Assembly (NCBI GenBank): GCA_024349245.1
Contig: JALDNG010000546.1
Location: 1-64,000, forward strand
DNA from: Neodontobutis hainanensis
Taxonomy: Eukaryota > Chordata > Actinopteri > Gobiiformes > Odontobutidae
Length of the DNA: 64,000 bases
Reading direction: 5' to 3'
Each line of letters starts with the position of its first letter. The stretch's first letter is position 1. Positions 11,799 through 23,039 of the stretch are shown piece after piece. Under the pieces are notes generated by a model. The model had not been told where the DNA came from and ran no database searches. It saw nothing but the letters and a program-made list of their open reading frames with translations. A program made the position numbers and the translations under genes.

Positions 11799-12520
11799 AC
11801 CCTCCGGTCCCCCTTCTTAAAAAGAGGGACCACCACCCCGGTCTGCCAGTCCAGAGGTACTGTCCCCAAACACCACGCGATGTTGCAGAGGCGTGTCAGC
11901 CAAGACAGCCCCACAACATCCAGAGACTTGAGGTACTCAGGGCGTATCTCATCCACCCCCGGTGCCTTGCCACCGAGGAGCTTCCCAACTACCTCAGTGA
12001 CTTCAGCCTGAGTGATGGACGAGTCCACCTCTGAGCCCTCAGCCTCTGCTTCCTCAGTGGAAGACGTGGACGGTGGGGTTGAGGAGATCCTCAGGTATTC
12101 CTTCCACCGTCCAACAATATCGTCAGATGAGGTCAGCAGATTCCCACCTCCACTGTAAACAGTGTTGGCAGGGCACTGCTTCCCCTCCTGAGGCGCCGGA
12201 CGGTTTGGCAGAATTTCTTCGAGGCCGACCGATAGTCTTTTCCATGGCCTCACCGAACTCCTCCCAGACCCGAGTTTTGCCTCCACAACCACCCGTGCTG
12301 CAGCCCGCTTGGCCTGCCGGTACCTATCAGCTGCCTCAGGAGTCCCACAAGCCAACCAGGCTCGATAGGTCTCCTTCTTCAGCTTGACGGCCTCCTTACT
12401 TCCGGTGTCCACCACCGGGTTCGGGATTGCCGCCACGACAGGCACCGGAGACTTTGCGGCCACAGCTTCGAGTGGATGCGTCGACAATGGAGGTGGAGAA
12501 CATGGTCCACTCGGACTCAA
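11498..12520 (-). pseudogene. Rex3/RTE linker and RT N-terminal part
   Basis: A 340-codon frame upstream of the catalytic frame. It has the region between endonuclease and polymerase (ITQAEVTEVVGKLLGGKAPG, then GVDEIRPEYLK) and polymerase blocks 1-2 (FKKGDRRVCSNYRGITLL, QEEQCGFRPGRGTLDQLYTL). It loses frame near 11600, where the catalytic part continues in another frame. The endonuclease end reads in a third frame at 12396-12932. All are pieces of one decayed element. Confidence 0.75.
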
Positions 12521-13449
12521 TGTCTCCAGTCTCCCTCGGAATCTGGTCGAAGCTCTGTCGGAGGTGGGAGTTGAAGATCTCTCTGACAGGGGATTCGGCC
12601 AAACGTTCCCAACAGACCCTCACAGTACGTTTGGGTCTGCCAAGTCTGTCCCGCCTTCTCCCCCGCCATCGGATCCAACTCACCACCAGGTGGTGATCAG
12701 TTGACAGCTCCGCCCCTCTCTTCACCCGAGTGTCCAAGACATACGGTCGGAGGTCAGATGAAACAACTACAAAGTCGATCATCGACCTCCGGCCTAGGGT
12801 GTCCTGGTGCCACGTGCACTGATAGACACACTTATGCTTGAACATGGTGTTTGTTATGGACAAACTGTTGCTAGCACAGAAGTCCAATAACAGAGCACCA
12901 CTCGGGTTCAGATCAGGGGCTGTTCCTCCCAATCACGCCCTCCAGGTGTCACTGTCGCTACCCATGTGAGCGTTGAAGTCCCCAGTAGAACGATGGAGTC
13001 CCCGGTTGGAGCACTTTCCAGCACCCCTCCCAGAGACTCCAAGAAGGCCGGGTACTCTGCACTGCCATTTGGCCCGTAAACACAAACAACAGTGAGGACT
13101 TATTCCCGACCCAAAGGCGCAGGGAAGCGACCCTCTCATTCACTGGGGTGAACTCCAACACATGGCGGCTGAGCCGGGGACAATGAGCAAACCCACACCG
13201 GCCGCCGTCTCTCACCGCAGGCACCGCCTTCGACTGCCACCCAATCCACTTTGCACCGGCCCCTTACGGTTCCTCCTGCAGGTGGTGGGCCCACGGAGGT
13301 CGGTCCCACGCCGCTCTTCGGGCTGAGCCCGGCCGGGCCCCGTGGGAAAGACCCGCCACCAGGCGCTCGCATATGAGCCCCAACCCGGGCCTGGCTCCAG
13401 GGTGGGGCCCCGGTTGCGCCATACGACTTGTGGAAATGCACAAGTTTGG

Positions 13450-14211
13450 AAGTCCACAGACTGCACTTGAAGGAGGTCCTTCAAATCCTAAAGACCTGTT
13501 TGACACAATATTAAGAATTGTCTCTCCTTTAGCTCCTCATTTACCAGTTGACTCAAAGTCTGACTGCAACAGGTTTTTACATTCCTTTGTGAATAAGGTA
13601 CATGATATAAGAGCCTCTATAAACCCATCCTCTGTCAACACATTCTGGGGTTTATCTCCTCAGTGCTCTTGGTCCACCTTCTCACCTGTCACTGAAGAGG
13701 ATATCAAGGGTCTACTAAAACCATCATCAAGCCCTCTGGATGTAATGCCAGCTTTGTTGCTTTTAAATGCATTTGATTTAGTTGGTCCATATGTTGTTAA
13801 ACTGATCAACCTTTCTCTTTTAACTGGTTCTGTGCCCAGCTCTTTTAAACCATTCTGAAGAAGCCCAATTTGGATTCTTTTGAACCAAACAACTACAGGC
13901 CAATCTCTAAATTGCCTTTTTTATCTAAAATCCTTAGAAGAGTGGTGGCGGAGCAGCTGACTGCATTTCTTAATGAAAATAATTTTATAGATAAATTTCA
14001 GTCAGGCTTCCGAAAATGTCATTCAACTGAGACTGTCCTGCTGAAGATATCAAGTGACATTATGATGACGGCTGACTCTGGGCAGTACTCAGTCTTGATC
14101 CGAATGGATTTATCGTCTGCTTTTGATTCTCTGGACCATAATATATTGTTAAAGCGTCTGCAAAATGAAACGGGTTTCTCTGGATCAGTTCTAAAGTGGT
14201 TTTCCTTTTGA
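13450..14211 (+). pseudogene. L2-type reverse transcriptase, after the nested element
   Basis: Two consecutive frames (13373-13858 and 13870-14211) carry the polymerase of the host LINE. The first has VTEEDIKGLLKPSSSPLDVM and LINLSLLTGSVPSSFK. The second has YRPISKLPFLSKIL, the QSGFRKCHSTET block and RMDLSSAFDSLDH. A stop at about 13856 separates them and another at 14209 ends the second. The first 75 bases or so of the first ORF still belong to the nested element. Confidence 0.7.
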
Positions 14212-14915
14212 GTGACAGATCATTTTGTGTGTTTATTTACAATATTCTGTCTGAAATGAACCCTCTTTCATATGGAGTTCCTCAGGGCTCAGTCCTAGGT
14301 CCTCTTTTGTTTTTATTGTACATATGCCCTCTTAGTGAAATAATTCATGGTTTTAAAAATTGATTATTGTAATTCTCTTTTTACTTGTTTGAACAAATTG
14401 TCTCTGAGTTGCTACAAATGGTGCAAAATGCTGCAGCCAGGCTTTTAACTGGAACCAACAGAAGGGCTCACATTTCACCAGTTTTATCTTCACTTCCAGT
14501 CAAATTTAGAATTGATTTTAAAAAATTTTAGTCTTGACTCTTAGAGCTCTACATGGACAGGCCCCCAGTACATCACTGACCTGCTGACCCCTTACTCCTC
14601 CTCAGGTGCTCTTCGGTCTTCTGGTCAAAACCTTTTAACAGTCCCCAAAACACGTTTTAAACCCGGGAGACCGTTCTTTAGTAGTCCTAAGACTCTGGAA
14701 CGCCCTGCCCCTGTCACTGCGAGTGGGCGTTTCTGTTGATTCTTTTAAAAGCAGCTGAAGACACTTTTATTTAAACAAGCTTTTAGTTGATTGGGCTTTT
14801 ATGTTTTAATATTTTGTGGTTTTATTTTTTTATTTTCAAGTTTTATTGTTTTTATCGCACTTTGTGATTTATATCTGTGAAAGGTGCTATATAAATAAAA
14901 GTTACTTACTTAGAA

Positions 14916-15499
14916 CCAACCCAAGCTCTACTCCGGAAACTTTTGGTTTTACAATCAGACACACAAAAAAATTAACAGCTGTTTACCTAAATAAAAACTA
15001 CAGTAGTCCAGATGTTCCGCAGCTAAACGTCTGTTTTTTCTCTCTGCTTCTTTTTTTTTTTTCAGTTCAGATATCGTCACACACAGATAGTGAACGGCTG
15101 GCCTGTACTGTTTAAAAAAACACAGTTTTGGGACTTACAACGCAATGCTTTTTGTGCAATCTTTCCATTCACGTCAGTTCCACTTTCCGCGTGAGAAACA
15201 GCAGATATTGATATCTGGGTCACAGCACTAAATGTTATTGGGATTTTCTATGTCCTTATATTTATCCAGAGAGACACGGAGACAGATTAGAATTTAACAA
15301 GCAATGGCCAGGTTTTAATCCTTGCAAGGAGAAGCAAAGCAGCGCAATATTACAGCGGGAGGTTTTGCTTAAAGATGTAAACATGACATGACTGTCTACT
15401 CCTGCTTGGATTAGCACGAAGGACATGACATGAATTTGACATGACCTGAAGAGAACTATAAGCCCCCTCTTTTTTTTTATTAATATCCTTCTAGATATT
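14916..15499. other. Unassigned, A/T-rich
   Basis: I see no gene. Local features are a homopyrimidine run near 15045-15062, repeated 'gacatgaca' words at 15385-15450, and a T run at 15470-15479. Small ORFs are without domains. Confidence 0.4.
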
Positions 15500-15716
15500 T
15501 ACATTTACATTTATTCATTTAGCTGACGCTTTTATCCAAAGCGACTTACATTGTTCTACAGTAATTACCAGTGTTACAGCCACTGGAGGCAAGGTGGGTT
15601 AAGTGTCTTGCCCAAGGACACAACGACAGTATGAACTGTGGGGAGAGCGGGAATCGAACCGCCTACCTTCCGGTTGAAAGACGACTGCTCTACCCACTGA
15701 GCTACTGCCGATATAT
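15500..15716 (-). mobile_element. tRNA-derived SINE (minus)
   Basis: On the minus strand the sequence starts with a tRNA-like head. The A-box-like part is TAGCTCAGTGGGTAGAGC (complement near 15695-15712) and the B-box-like part is GGTTCGATTCCC (near 15650-15661). The body 'cttgggcaagacacttaacccacc' follows. It ends in 'aagcgtcagctaaatgaataaatgtaaatg', a tail shared with other repeats in the window. Confidence 0.7.
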
Positions 15717-15884
15717 TAATGTAACATCCCATATTGATTATAAACCATACAAAAGTATAAACCAGAAAATAACTAAAATAAACTCATGCATGATGAATAG
15801 CTAAATAATCACACACAAATAAAATGCATAACATCCAAAATATTACACCACACCACATTGGTGCTACAAGATCAGCAGATTCTG

Positions 15885-16470
15885 TAGCAATCTTTTAAAA
15901 ACGTCTGAAAACATCTCTTCCATCAACACGGAGTGTTGGGGCGCAGTGGCTCAGTGGTAGAGTGGTTGTCCCTTAATTGGAATGTTGGTGGTTTGATTCC
16001 CGCTCCCCCACAGTTCATACTGTCATTGTGTCCTTGGGCAAGACACTTAACCCACCTTGCCTCTAGTGCCACAGCTCAGGTGGCACTAGAGGAGGTTGAG
16101 AGTCTGTAGGCGCAAAATGGCTGCCACGTCTCCACCACTAGTGTGTGACTGTGGAGTGAATGAATAATGGACTCTGTAAATTGCTTTGAGAGCCTTGAAA
16201 AGCGGCAATATAAATCCAATCCATTATTATTATTATTATTATTAACCCCTTACTGACAAACACTAAATTCTACTTCCTTTCTGTCAATCCATTTTCAAAT
16301 TCTCACCTCTCCTTACCTGTGTAAACTGTGCTGGGTTTTAACTGACTAGTTTTTGGTGCACTTGGTGCTGTTTGTTCCTTGTTTTGTTAAAATTGCGTCC
16401 ATTGTTTTCTTCACTTGTAAGTCGCTTTAGATAATAGTGTCTGCTAAATGACAAAATGTAAATGTAACCA
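15885..16470 (+). repeat. LINE 3' end interrupted by a SINE
   Basis: The words 'acatctcttccatcaacac' and later 'actgacaaacactaaattc', 'gtgctgggttttaactgac' and 'taagtcgctttagataatagtgtctgctaaatgac' form one repeat end. Its uninterrupted relatives are at 61560-61740 and 62455-62732. Here a SINE separates the two halves. No target duplication of convincing length is visible. Confidence 0.65.
15948..16246 (+). mobile_element. tRNA-derived SINE (plus)
   Basis: The head GGGGCGCAGTGGCTCAGTGG resembles an A box and GGTTTGATTCCC a B box. The body has 'cttgggcaagacacttaaccc' and an L2-like end (TTGCTTTGAGAGCCTTGAAA then 'ggcaatataaatccaatcc'). An ATT run (16227-16245) is the tail. It is inserted inside the LINE 3' end around it. 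Confidence 0.75.
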
Positions 16471-16559
16471 TCCAAACCACCAGCTTACATTGGGCCAAAT
16501 CAGTAAGCTAGCAGAAGCTTATGAAATGTGATCTTAACCAACTAACCCCAACCCTACAA

Positions 16560-17060
16560 TGATAGTTTATCAAAAAAAAATTACTCAAAACCAGATATGA
16601 CACAGACTTACTTTTATTTACAGGAAAATCTAACTATTGTATCAGAATGTTAGCTGAAGGAAACATTAAATTAATATGAAATTAAATAAATATTGTCTAA
16701 CTAAACTTAATGTCAACAAAAAGTCTAAATATGAATAAAAGATGGCTAAAAATATCTACAACAGATAACAACTCTTTTACCGGGCCTTTTGTCAGTTTGG
16801 TTAAATAAATCCTGTCTGACCCTGAACACAAAGAAAACCAAATGAACAACTCATTGAACAAGTCCAACAGGAGAAATATTTATGAGAGATTAAGTCGCCT
16901 CAAAAGCCTGTCTCTAAAAATGAAGGCCAGTAGAAGAAGTTTCAGGAACTGTTTAACATTTGAATGTGCTTATGTCTTTTTAAACACAACGATTCTGTCC
17001 CAGCTGTCGTACTGCACCACTGTCTGCTTTCAGACCAAACCTGCCTAAATCCTCTTGAGC
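16560..17060 (+). repeat. LINE reverse transcriptase C-terminal fragment
   Basis: The stretch contains CLTLNTKKT-like residues and then a 68-codon frame with NIYERLSRLKSLSLKMK and LSQLSYCTTVCFQT. These resemble the C-terminal part of LINE polymerases. A second, more diverged copy lies at 45245-45680 inside the NLR intron. No catalytic block is present. It is a dead repeat, and the family is not certain. Confidence 0.5.
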
Positions 17061-17225
17061 CGCTTTATAATTGTGCTTTTAAAATTCAAACAAAAATAAT
17101 GATCAACATTTTAACAAGAGACTGAATGAGCATCACTTAGACACACTTACATTCACATGACTCTTTGTGTCCAGCAGGTATTTGCTGTGAGAACCACAAA
17201 TGAACGTGGATGCTCATGTTTCTTT

Positions 17226-18598
17226 ATTATTATTATTATTAGGCCCGAGCCGGTGATAGCCCGGAGGGCCTATTGTTTTTGCAAATATGTGGAAAAAGTC
17301 AATGGGAAGGGAAAATTTTAGTTTGTCCTAGGCAAATGAAACTTGGTACACATATCCAGCATGGGCTTATGAACATAAAAGCCAATGGGGACCACACCCT
17401 ATCACACATGAGAAGGCAGCCATTTTGAATTAAAAATGTGAACCGTCTTAGAATACACCTCACTTTTAAAAATTGACAGAAAATAGCTGCTTCATTCCAC
17501 AAACACCAAACTTAGGCAAAATGAGCTAAACACTTGTGTGCAAAATAGACAATGCCTTTTCTTGTTGTTTTTGCTCAATTTATATTTTTATTAAATTTTT
17601 ATTTTTCTGCAAATTTTTCTGCAAAATTATCCTTAATTTTGACCCAGTAAATTTGCGCAAAAAGTTAATTTTATTGGCTACTAAACTCAAGCCTGGCGAA
17701 AAATTTATGTATTTTAAGTATTTGAAAAAATAATTAAAAGAAATGACTCAGTGGCGACCCTTGGAAAATGAAAATCCATTCGGCCTATAGAAAGTGAAAG
17801 TAATTTTTTCCAACGTAGAAAAATGAAACTTGGTACATCCATAGGACACCTCAGGGCAAACAGAAAAGTCTGACAGCCACAGCCTAAACTCAACAGAAAG
17901 TCCGCCATGTGGGGTGGAACGCGCAACCACCTAAATCGCACCCCTTGCATCAAAAGATTAAACCCAATGTGTTTTCTTCTAAAATGACCCAAATTTGGTT
18001 AGTATTATCTAGACACGAGTGCCAATAAAGTTATCAGTTTGTTTCTTTGATACATTTGTGGCTGTGGTCGTAATGAGCCTGTGAAGAGGCAGCCATTTCT
18101 TTGGGAAATAAATGCCATTTACCAAATGCCAGGATGCTTCCTTTGGAGGAGGCTCCTCCAGAGCCAAGACTAGAGTTTTGGAAAACTCCTCAGAATCTTT
18201 TGGAACTGGTAAACTTGTTATTTTAGACAACTAATATTTACATTTTTACTTTTTAACATTGCAAATCTCCAGCCAGTACTTTGTTTTTCTCGCCTCAGCC
18301 CAAGCATAAACTCTTATTTTCAAAAGTTCAGACAGATCCCAGGAAAACCAGGGAATGTGGAGACCTTTAACTCTAAATACAAGATGGTGTAGCAGGCCCC
18401 AGCAGTAGCACAGGCCCGAGATGATGAAGCAGGCTCCAGCCAGAAGAAGATTCAAGCAGAGGCACAGGCCGGTTATTTGATATTATCGTGAAGTTTACGC
18501 TTTAAAGCACGAAATGCAATCCTCCGAGTACATGTGTCCCCGCGGTTGCAAGGGAGGCGAGGGCCTTTATCGCCGCTTGCGGCTTTAATTATTATTAT
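17226..18598. repeat. ATT-flanked repeat with GC-rich ends
   Basis: The left end is an ATT run followed by 'aggcccgagccggtgatagcccggagggcc'. The right end is 'gcgagggcctttatcgccgcttgcggcttt' followed by another ATT run. The two ends are imperfect inverted repeats and each is itself partly self-complementary. The right 430 bases (18170-18598) recur at 24620-25075 in the intron of NLR copy A. No open frame has a domain. It is probably a non-autonomous DNA element inserted in an ATT microsatellite. Confidence 0.5.
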
Positions 18599-19599
18599 TA
18601 TAATTATGTAACACCAGGTGACAACATGAAAGTATTTACATAATTTATAGGAAGGTGGTAGAGATGTGGAAGAGGGCAAAGATGGTGTGTTTGATATTGA
18701 TTGATTGATTGATAATCAGAAAGTGTTGTAGCTGTGACGCATTCAAAGACCAGGTCTGTCTGACGCTGATGGATGAAGGCTCCCCCCTGGCACCAGCCCC
18801 AACCCTTGTTAGCCCTATTCTTCCTTTGTTATTATTCTTCTCATCTTTACCGTTGTCAGTATGGTTTTTGTTATTATAACAGCAGATTGTATGGGTTCTC
18901 TCTGGGTATAATTGTAGTATATTGTATCCGTAGACCCCACTAATAAACAAAAAAATTATTGGCAAAAAAGAAAGAAACAAGGACAATGGTACAGAAAATA
19001 CCTGCGACTCTCTACTACTACTCTATGGGAAAAGTTTCTCTCCCGTCTGGGCCCGTTTGCAGGTCTAGGATACATTTCAATTTACATTTAGTCATTTAGC
19101 AGTCACTTTTATCCAAAGTGACTTACAAGTGAGGAGGGTAGTATCCTTCAATAGGAGAGGGCTCCATCCTTAGTGTCCAACGTCTGTGCCGTTGTCCTGT
19201 GAAGTGCAGATGCATGTGCTTGTGTAGGGTGTTTGGAAAGATACCTTTTCCTTCAGCTTTTTCTTAATCGCTTGATACGTCATGGATTTTTGGACAATCT
19301 CAGAAGCATAGTCGTAGTCAAAATAAAAGAAAAGTAAATCATGCTTGAGGAAGTCTGTTATGAATTACGCCACCGTCTTCCTCTCCTTCTCCAAACCCAA
19401 AAAGGCGACTGTTGTTCCTTCACAATCTGTATTCAAGGTCGGTCAGTTTGTTTTGAAAACTCCTCTGTTGCTTAATTCTCTCAGTCGGCATTTCAGTCAA
19501 ATCCAGTGTCATGTCCTCAGCTCGACACGTGAGTCTCCACTTTATCCATTCTTTCATTCAGACCTCTCGTTTCCTCAACAGTATCAGCATCGACAACAG
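18599..19599. other. Unassigned, with a repeat tail
   Basis: A 113-codon minus ORF at 18645-18986 is low in complexity and shows no domain. At 19079-19135 the minus strand carries the 'aagtcactttggataaaag..gctaaatgac' tail shared with 16420-16468 and 62680-62730. The rest may be further decayed gypsy sequence, but I cannot support this. Confidence 0.4.
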
Positions 19600-19839
19600 T
19601 GTGACTAGTTTGTTGACATCATAAAACTTTAGATTTGGAGCACTGCTGACGAGCTGTTTGAGTTGTTCAAAACACTTTTCTGGGTTTCCTCCCAGTGCCA
19701 CAATCTCTCCCTTAAGCAGCTTCCTTAAAGGTGCACTGATGTCTGACAGGTTTGGATACTAAGATACCGATTCCGACCTAAAAACCTTAACAGTTCCTTT
19801 TTGCCTTCTCTGGTTTCAAACTGTAGTCTTTGAGTGTAC

Positions 19840-20493
19840 TAACCCAATTCCAAAAAAGTTGGGCCACTGTACAATTTGTGAATGAAAAAGGAATGCAATT
19901 ATTTACAAATATCATAAACTTTAGAATTTACAACAGAATATAGATGACATATCAAACGTTGAAAGTAAGACATCATAAAATGCTATGCCAAATATTGGCT
20001 TATTTTGGATTTCATGAGAGCTACACATTCCAAGAAAGTTGGGAGAGGTAGCAATTAGAGGCCGGAGACCTTAAATGTACATGTAAGGAACAACTGGAGG
20101 ACCAATTTGCAACTTATTAGGTCAATTGGCAACATGCATGGGTATAAAAAACTGGGACATCATGTCATCCGGACAAAAGAGAACATGAAAAACCCAAGTT
20201 GTTCTGAGCTCAGGTCAGAAGCCTAAATCTCTGATGGGATGGGGGCATGAGTGCGTGTGGCATGGGCAGCTTACACATCTTGAAAGGCACCATCAATGTT
20301 GAATGGTTTATCCAAGTTCTAGAACAACATATGCTCCCATCCAGACATTGTCTCTTTCAGGGAAGACCTTGCATTTTCCAACAGAACAAAGTCAGACCAC
20401 ATACTGCATCACCTACACCATCATGGCGGTCTGAAATTGCCAGATCTGTTTATATTCCATTTGTACAGTTTCCCAACTTTTTTGGAATTGGGT
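19840..20493 (+). mobile_element. Inverted-repeat element with Tc1 fragment
   Basis: The left end ACCCAATTCCAAAAAAGTTG and the right end (its complement at 20466-20490) form terminal inverted repeats of more than 20 bp. They start at a TA on the left side. Inside, a plus-strand segment (20240-20440) encodes the C-terminal part of a Tc1-type transposase: SACGMGSLHILKGTI, FIQVLEQHMLPSRHCLFQGR and CIFQQNKVRPHTAS. The element lies in the gypsy polymerase. It is far too short for a full transposase and is non-autonomous. Confidence 0.75.
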
Positions 20494-20884
20494 TTGTATG
20501 TTCGATGTATTTGACTTCACTCGTCCTCGTGAAACACTTGTTTTTGTTGGGTTTTAAGTTGTATTCTATTTGCTGTGTTCAACAGCGTTTTGAGTCTGTG
20601 GTCGTGCTCCTGTTGTGAGTCTTCTCAGCAAGTTATTAATGATAACAACACTATCCAAATCCTCAATTATTTGTTCACTGGCTCTATGAAACACCACCGA
20701 GGAAATGTCGAGGAAATGCAAGAGTAGTAAACGATATCTGGGTGTATTAAACATACAGAGCTTTGAGCTTTCCTTAGGTTTAATCTGCCAGAATCCCTGG
20801 CTAGCCCTGAGAAATACTTGGCATTTGGCAAACGGGAGAAACTTCTACCATGAGTAAAGACAAGGCAAATTATTTCTATAGAAC

Positions 20885-21415
20885 AATTCATACACTGGGT
20901 TAATTACATGGTCTAGAGGAAGCATGTAAAGACTATAATAATAGGGATCCCAAGATAGACCTCTGTGGAAATTTTCATGTCGGGGTTATTTGGTCTGATA
21001 CAGAGTTACCAACCGAAACAAAGTACTTTCTGTCTTCAAGATAGGACCGCAACCATTTAAGAGCAGTTCCAGAGATGCCTATCCTTTCCTCTAATGTTTG
21101 TGACAGGATTTTTGGAATTATGGACAGATGGAAAAAGACACAAGAATGATCAGAGCAACTTCAATCACAGTGACATCTGAAATATGAACAGCCTTAGTAA
21201 TGACTAGGTCGAGAATGTGACCTCTGTTATGGGTCGGCTCATTAACATGCTGACAAAGACCAAAAGTATCAAGAATAGTAGAAAGTTCTTTGGCATTTCT
21301 GTCAGAAACATTATCCACATGCACATTAAAATCACCTGATATGATACTTGTTCAGATTCTGTGCAGATAACCGTAAAGCATTTCAGTAACTCATCAATAA
21401 AATCATGACAAGACA
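20885..21415 (-). mobile_element. L2-type LINE fragment, internally deleted
   Basis: On the minus strand the endonuclease end reads HVDNVSDRNAKELSTILDTF, then GLCQHVNEPTHNRGHILDLV and ALSDHS. It passes directly to a polymerase part: GISGTALKWLRSYLEDR, then PQRSILGSLL. The region between endonuclease and polymerase, including the catalytic residues, is absent. The fragment interrupts the gypsy relic and has stop codons. Confidence 0.7.
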
Positions 21416-22790
21416 TTGTAAAAGGGTAGTGTTCATGTTTTATTGTAGGTTCAGGTCTTTTAGGTTCATGCAGATGTGTATTTTCTTGGGGCTAACTACA
21501 GTGACCACACTATTGACCTACACTGCAGGTTCTGTTTGCTCTCACCCTCATTTACTCCATGTGTTGCAGTTCTTTGACTCCTCTATCCCTTAATGCCACT
21601 ATGATTGTTCTGGGGCACTACAGGTGTGACTGTGTGGTCTGTCTGTGATGCAGGTAAACAACCTGGTCCATTAAACAGATCTGTGTAGTCTTTCAGAATG
21701 CCAGGCTCCTTTGTAACTTTTTAGATAGTTTTTACTGAGCCTAGCTCCCAGGATGGTAGGTCTTTGTGTGATTTCAAACTCAATGTTGTGCTTTTGACTG
21801 AACAATTCTGGTTTTACTTGATCTGAGTTTTCCACAGACTCAAGTGCATTAAGTGTCTCGACTGAAACTGCAACAGTGTCCAACTTAAATGTCACACTTT
21901 CTTTAGAATCTTTCCAGATCTTATGTGTTCTGTTTGTTTCTGAGGATCCACTGTAGAAATATGCTTTTTATGCTCCACTCCGACAGCCCCTAAAAACATA
22001 TTAAGCTTAATTTTGTTAAACGGCCTTTATCTTCTTTCACTATTGTCTCTGTTTGTCCCGAGATCTGCAGATTCTGGAAAAATGTATTTTATTCCATGTT
22101 TAAGTCCTTCTGTTGAAACGTGATGCTTCTCGTTCAGCTTTTCCTGTTTTTCCTGCATTTTTATTGTCTTTTGTTTTGACTATTCTCCACTTGTTCACTT
22201 GCACTTCTTCAGTTTGTGCTTTTACTCGACTGGTTGTTATTTCACTTGCAGGACATGTATTGAATGCTTTTCCTAGTGTCACATCTTCTTCTCTTCACAG
22301 TTTGTCTCTCACTTCATCATTTAATATGCCACATACAATTCTGTCATGTATCAGGGAATTGTCAAGTGCTTCAAATTCTGTCAAAAATGTGCCGCATGTA
22401 TCGAAGGAGTCCTCTGTTTCTGTGCTCTTGTGAAGAAAATGTGATGTATGTAAAGTACGTTTTTTCTCGATTCACAATAGTCCTGGAACTTTAGCGCATC
22501 TGATCTTGATCAAAGTGGTCAAAGTGAAAGGTATTACTTGTATGGCCTCTTGTCCCTGCGACATCAGAAACGTCACACATTGTACTTCTGTGACTTTTCA
22601 GCGATGCCTCTGGCAGAACAGGAGAGCTCCAAGGGTTGAATCCAGTTTGTCCAGTTTTCTGCTGGGTTCTATACAAATTCAGGTTCTGTGGTTGAAACTG
22701 TGCCAGACTCTTAGTCCACTTTTTCTTTTTCTTCTGACACCATGTGATATTTCTGAGGCTTGATCTCTTTGTGAACGAGCTTTAATGACA

Positions 22791-23039
22791 CACTTCTGTC
22801 ATGAACATGCTGCACAACAACCTGCACTAACTATGTGTCTGAGCTCATCATTACTACAGCTGCCTGTGAACACAGCCTTTAATACATCACAGGAAAGACT
22901 TGAACTGTGTGTGTGTTTGTGTAAACAGCTTATTTCATTCAATAATATAATAATAACAATAATATATAATATTAATATTGTCACATAACCTTATCTCATC
23001 GATCCATAATCATCATTGTTTGGTTAAATTATTAAACAT
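22791..23039. other. Unassigned, A/T-rich
   Basis: No gene or repeat family is recognised. A run of 'aataatataataataacaataatatataat' type sequence lies near 22940-22975. Confidence 0.4.

Larger units (their letters stand above)
10487..13430 (-). mobile_element. Rex3/RTE-type LINE, nested, truncated
   Basis: On the minus strand the order is the endonuclease C-terminal half (GDFNAHMGSD near 12970; LGRRSMIDFVVVSSDLRP near 12780), a linker, reverse transcriptase, and the conserved tail (LRRVAGRSLRDRVRSSVTRE near 10830; ACPTGRRPRE near 10670). It ends in a GGAT-type tail, seen as 'ccatccatccatcc' at 10487-10502 on the plus strand. GATG/GGAT tails are described for the fish Rex3 family of the RTE clade. 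The 5' part of the endonuclease is missing and frames change several times. The right junction with the host LINE (13410-13450) is uncertain. Confidence 0.8.
9140..14915 (+). mobile_element. Decayed L2-type LINE, split by a nested LINE
   Basis: The ORF opens at 9144 and drifts through all three frames. An N-terminal part with YDRHTLFRI-like residues is followed by an Arg/Lys-rich stretch and then an endonuclease start (LNARSIANKG, LTETW). Further on come LILGDFNLHIDD (about 10110) and CCISFNL (about 10310). After the nested insertion the reverse transcriptase resumes with NNYRPISKLPFLSKI, QSGFRK, DLSSAFDSLDH and YGVPQGSVLGPLLF (about 14270). The catalytic FADD block is missing, so an internal deletion is likely. 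The C-terminal LLTGT/LTPYSSS part reads on to about 14750. The 3' end, near 14915, has 'gctatataaataaaagttacttact', typical of L2 ends. Stops and frameshifts make it non-functional. Confidence 0.8.
19600..22790 (-). mobile_element. Ty3/gypsy retrotransposon relic with two insertions
   Basis: Read on the minus strand, gag words come first: LKFQDYCESRKNVLYI and IFFTRAQK near 22390-22500, then LIHDRIVCGI near 22340. A degenerate protease follows (FKLDTVAVSVETLNAL near 21850, where the DTG active site is lost), then EFEITQRPTILGAR near 21740. Polymerase pieces are LPNAKYFSGLA near 20820, FHRASEQIIEDLDSV near 20680 with VVIINNLL in place of the catalytic VxVDD-type block, and DISAPLRKLL with FEQLKQLVSSAPNLKF near 19640-19740. 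The polymerase is interrupted by an L2-type fragment (20885-21415) and by an inverted-repeat element (19840-20493). No LTRs were found. Stops and frameshifts are frequent. Confidence 0.68.

Noticed and set aside
15640..15716. tRNA gene on the minus strand
   Set aside because: A and B boxes are present, but there is no proper clover leaf and the sequence continues into a repeat body and tail. It is a SINE head.
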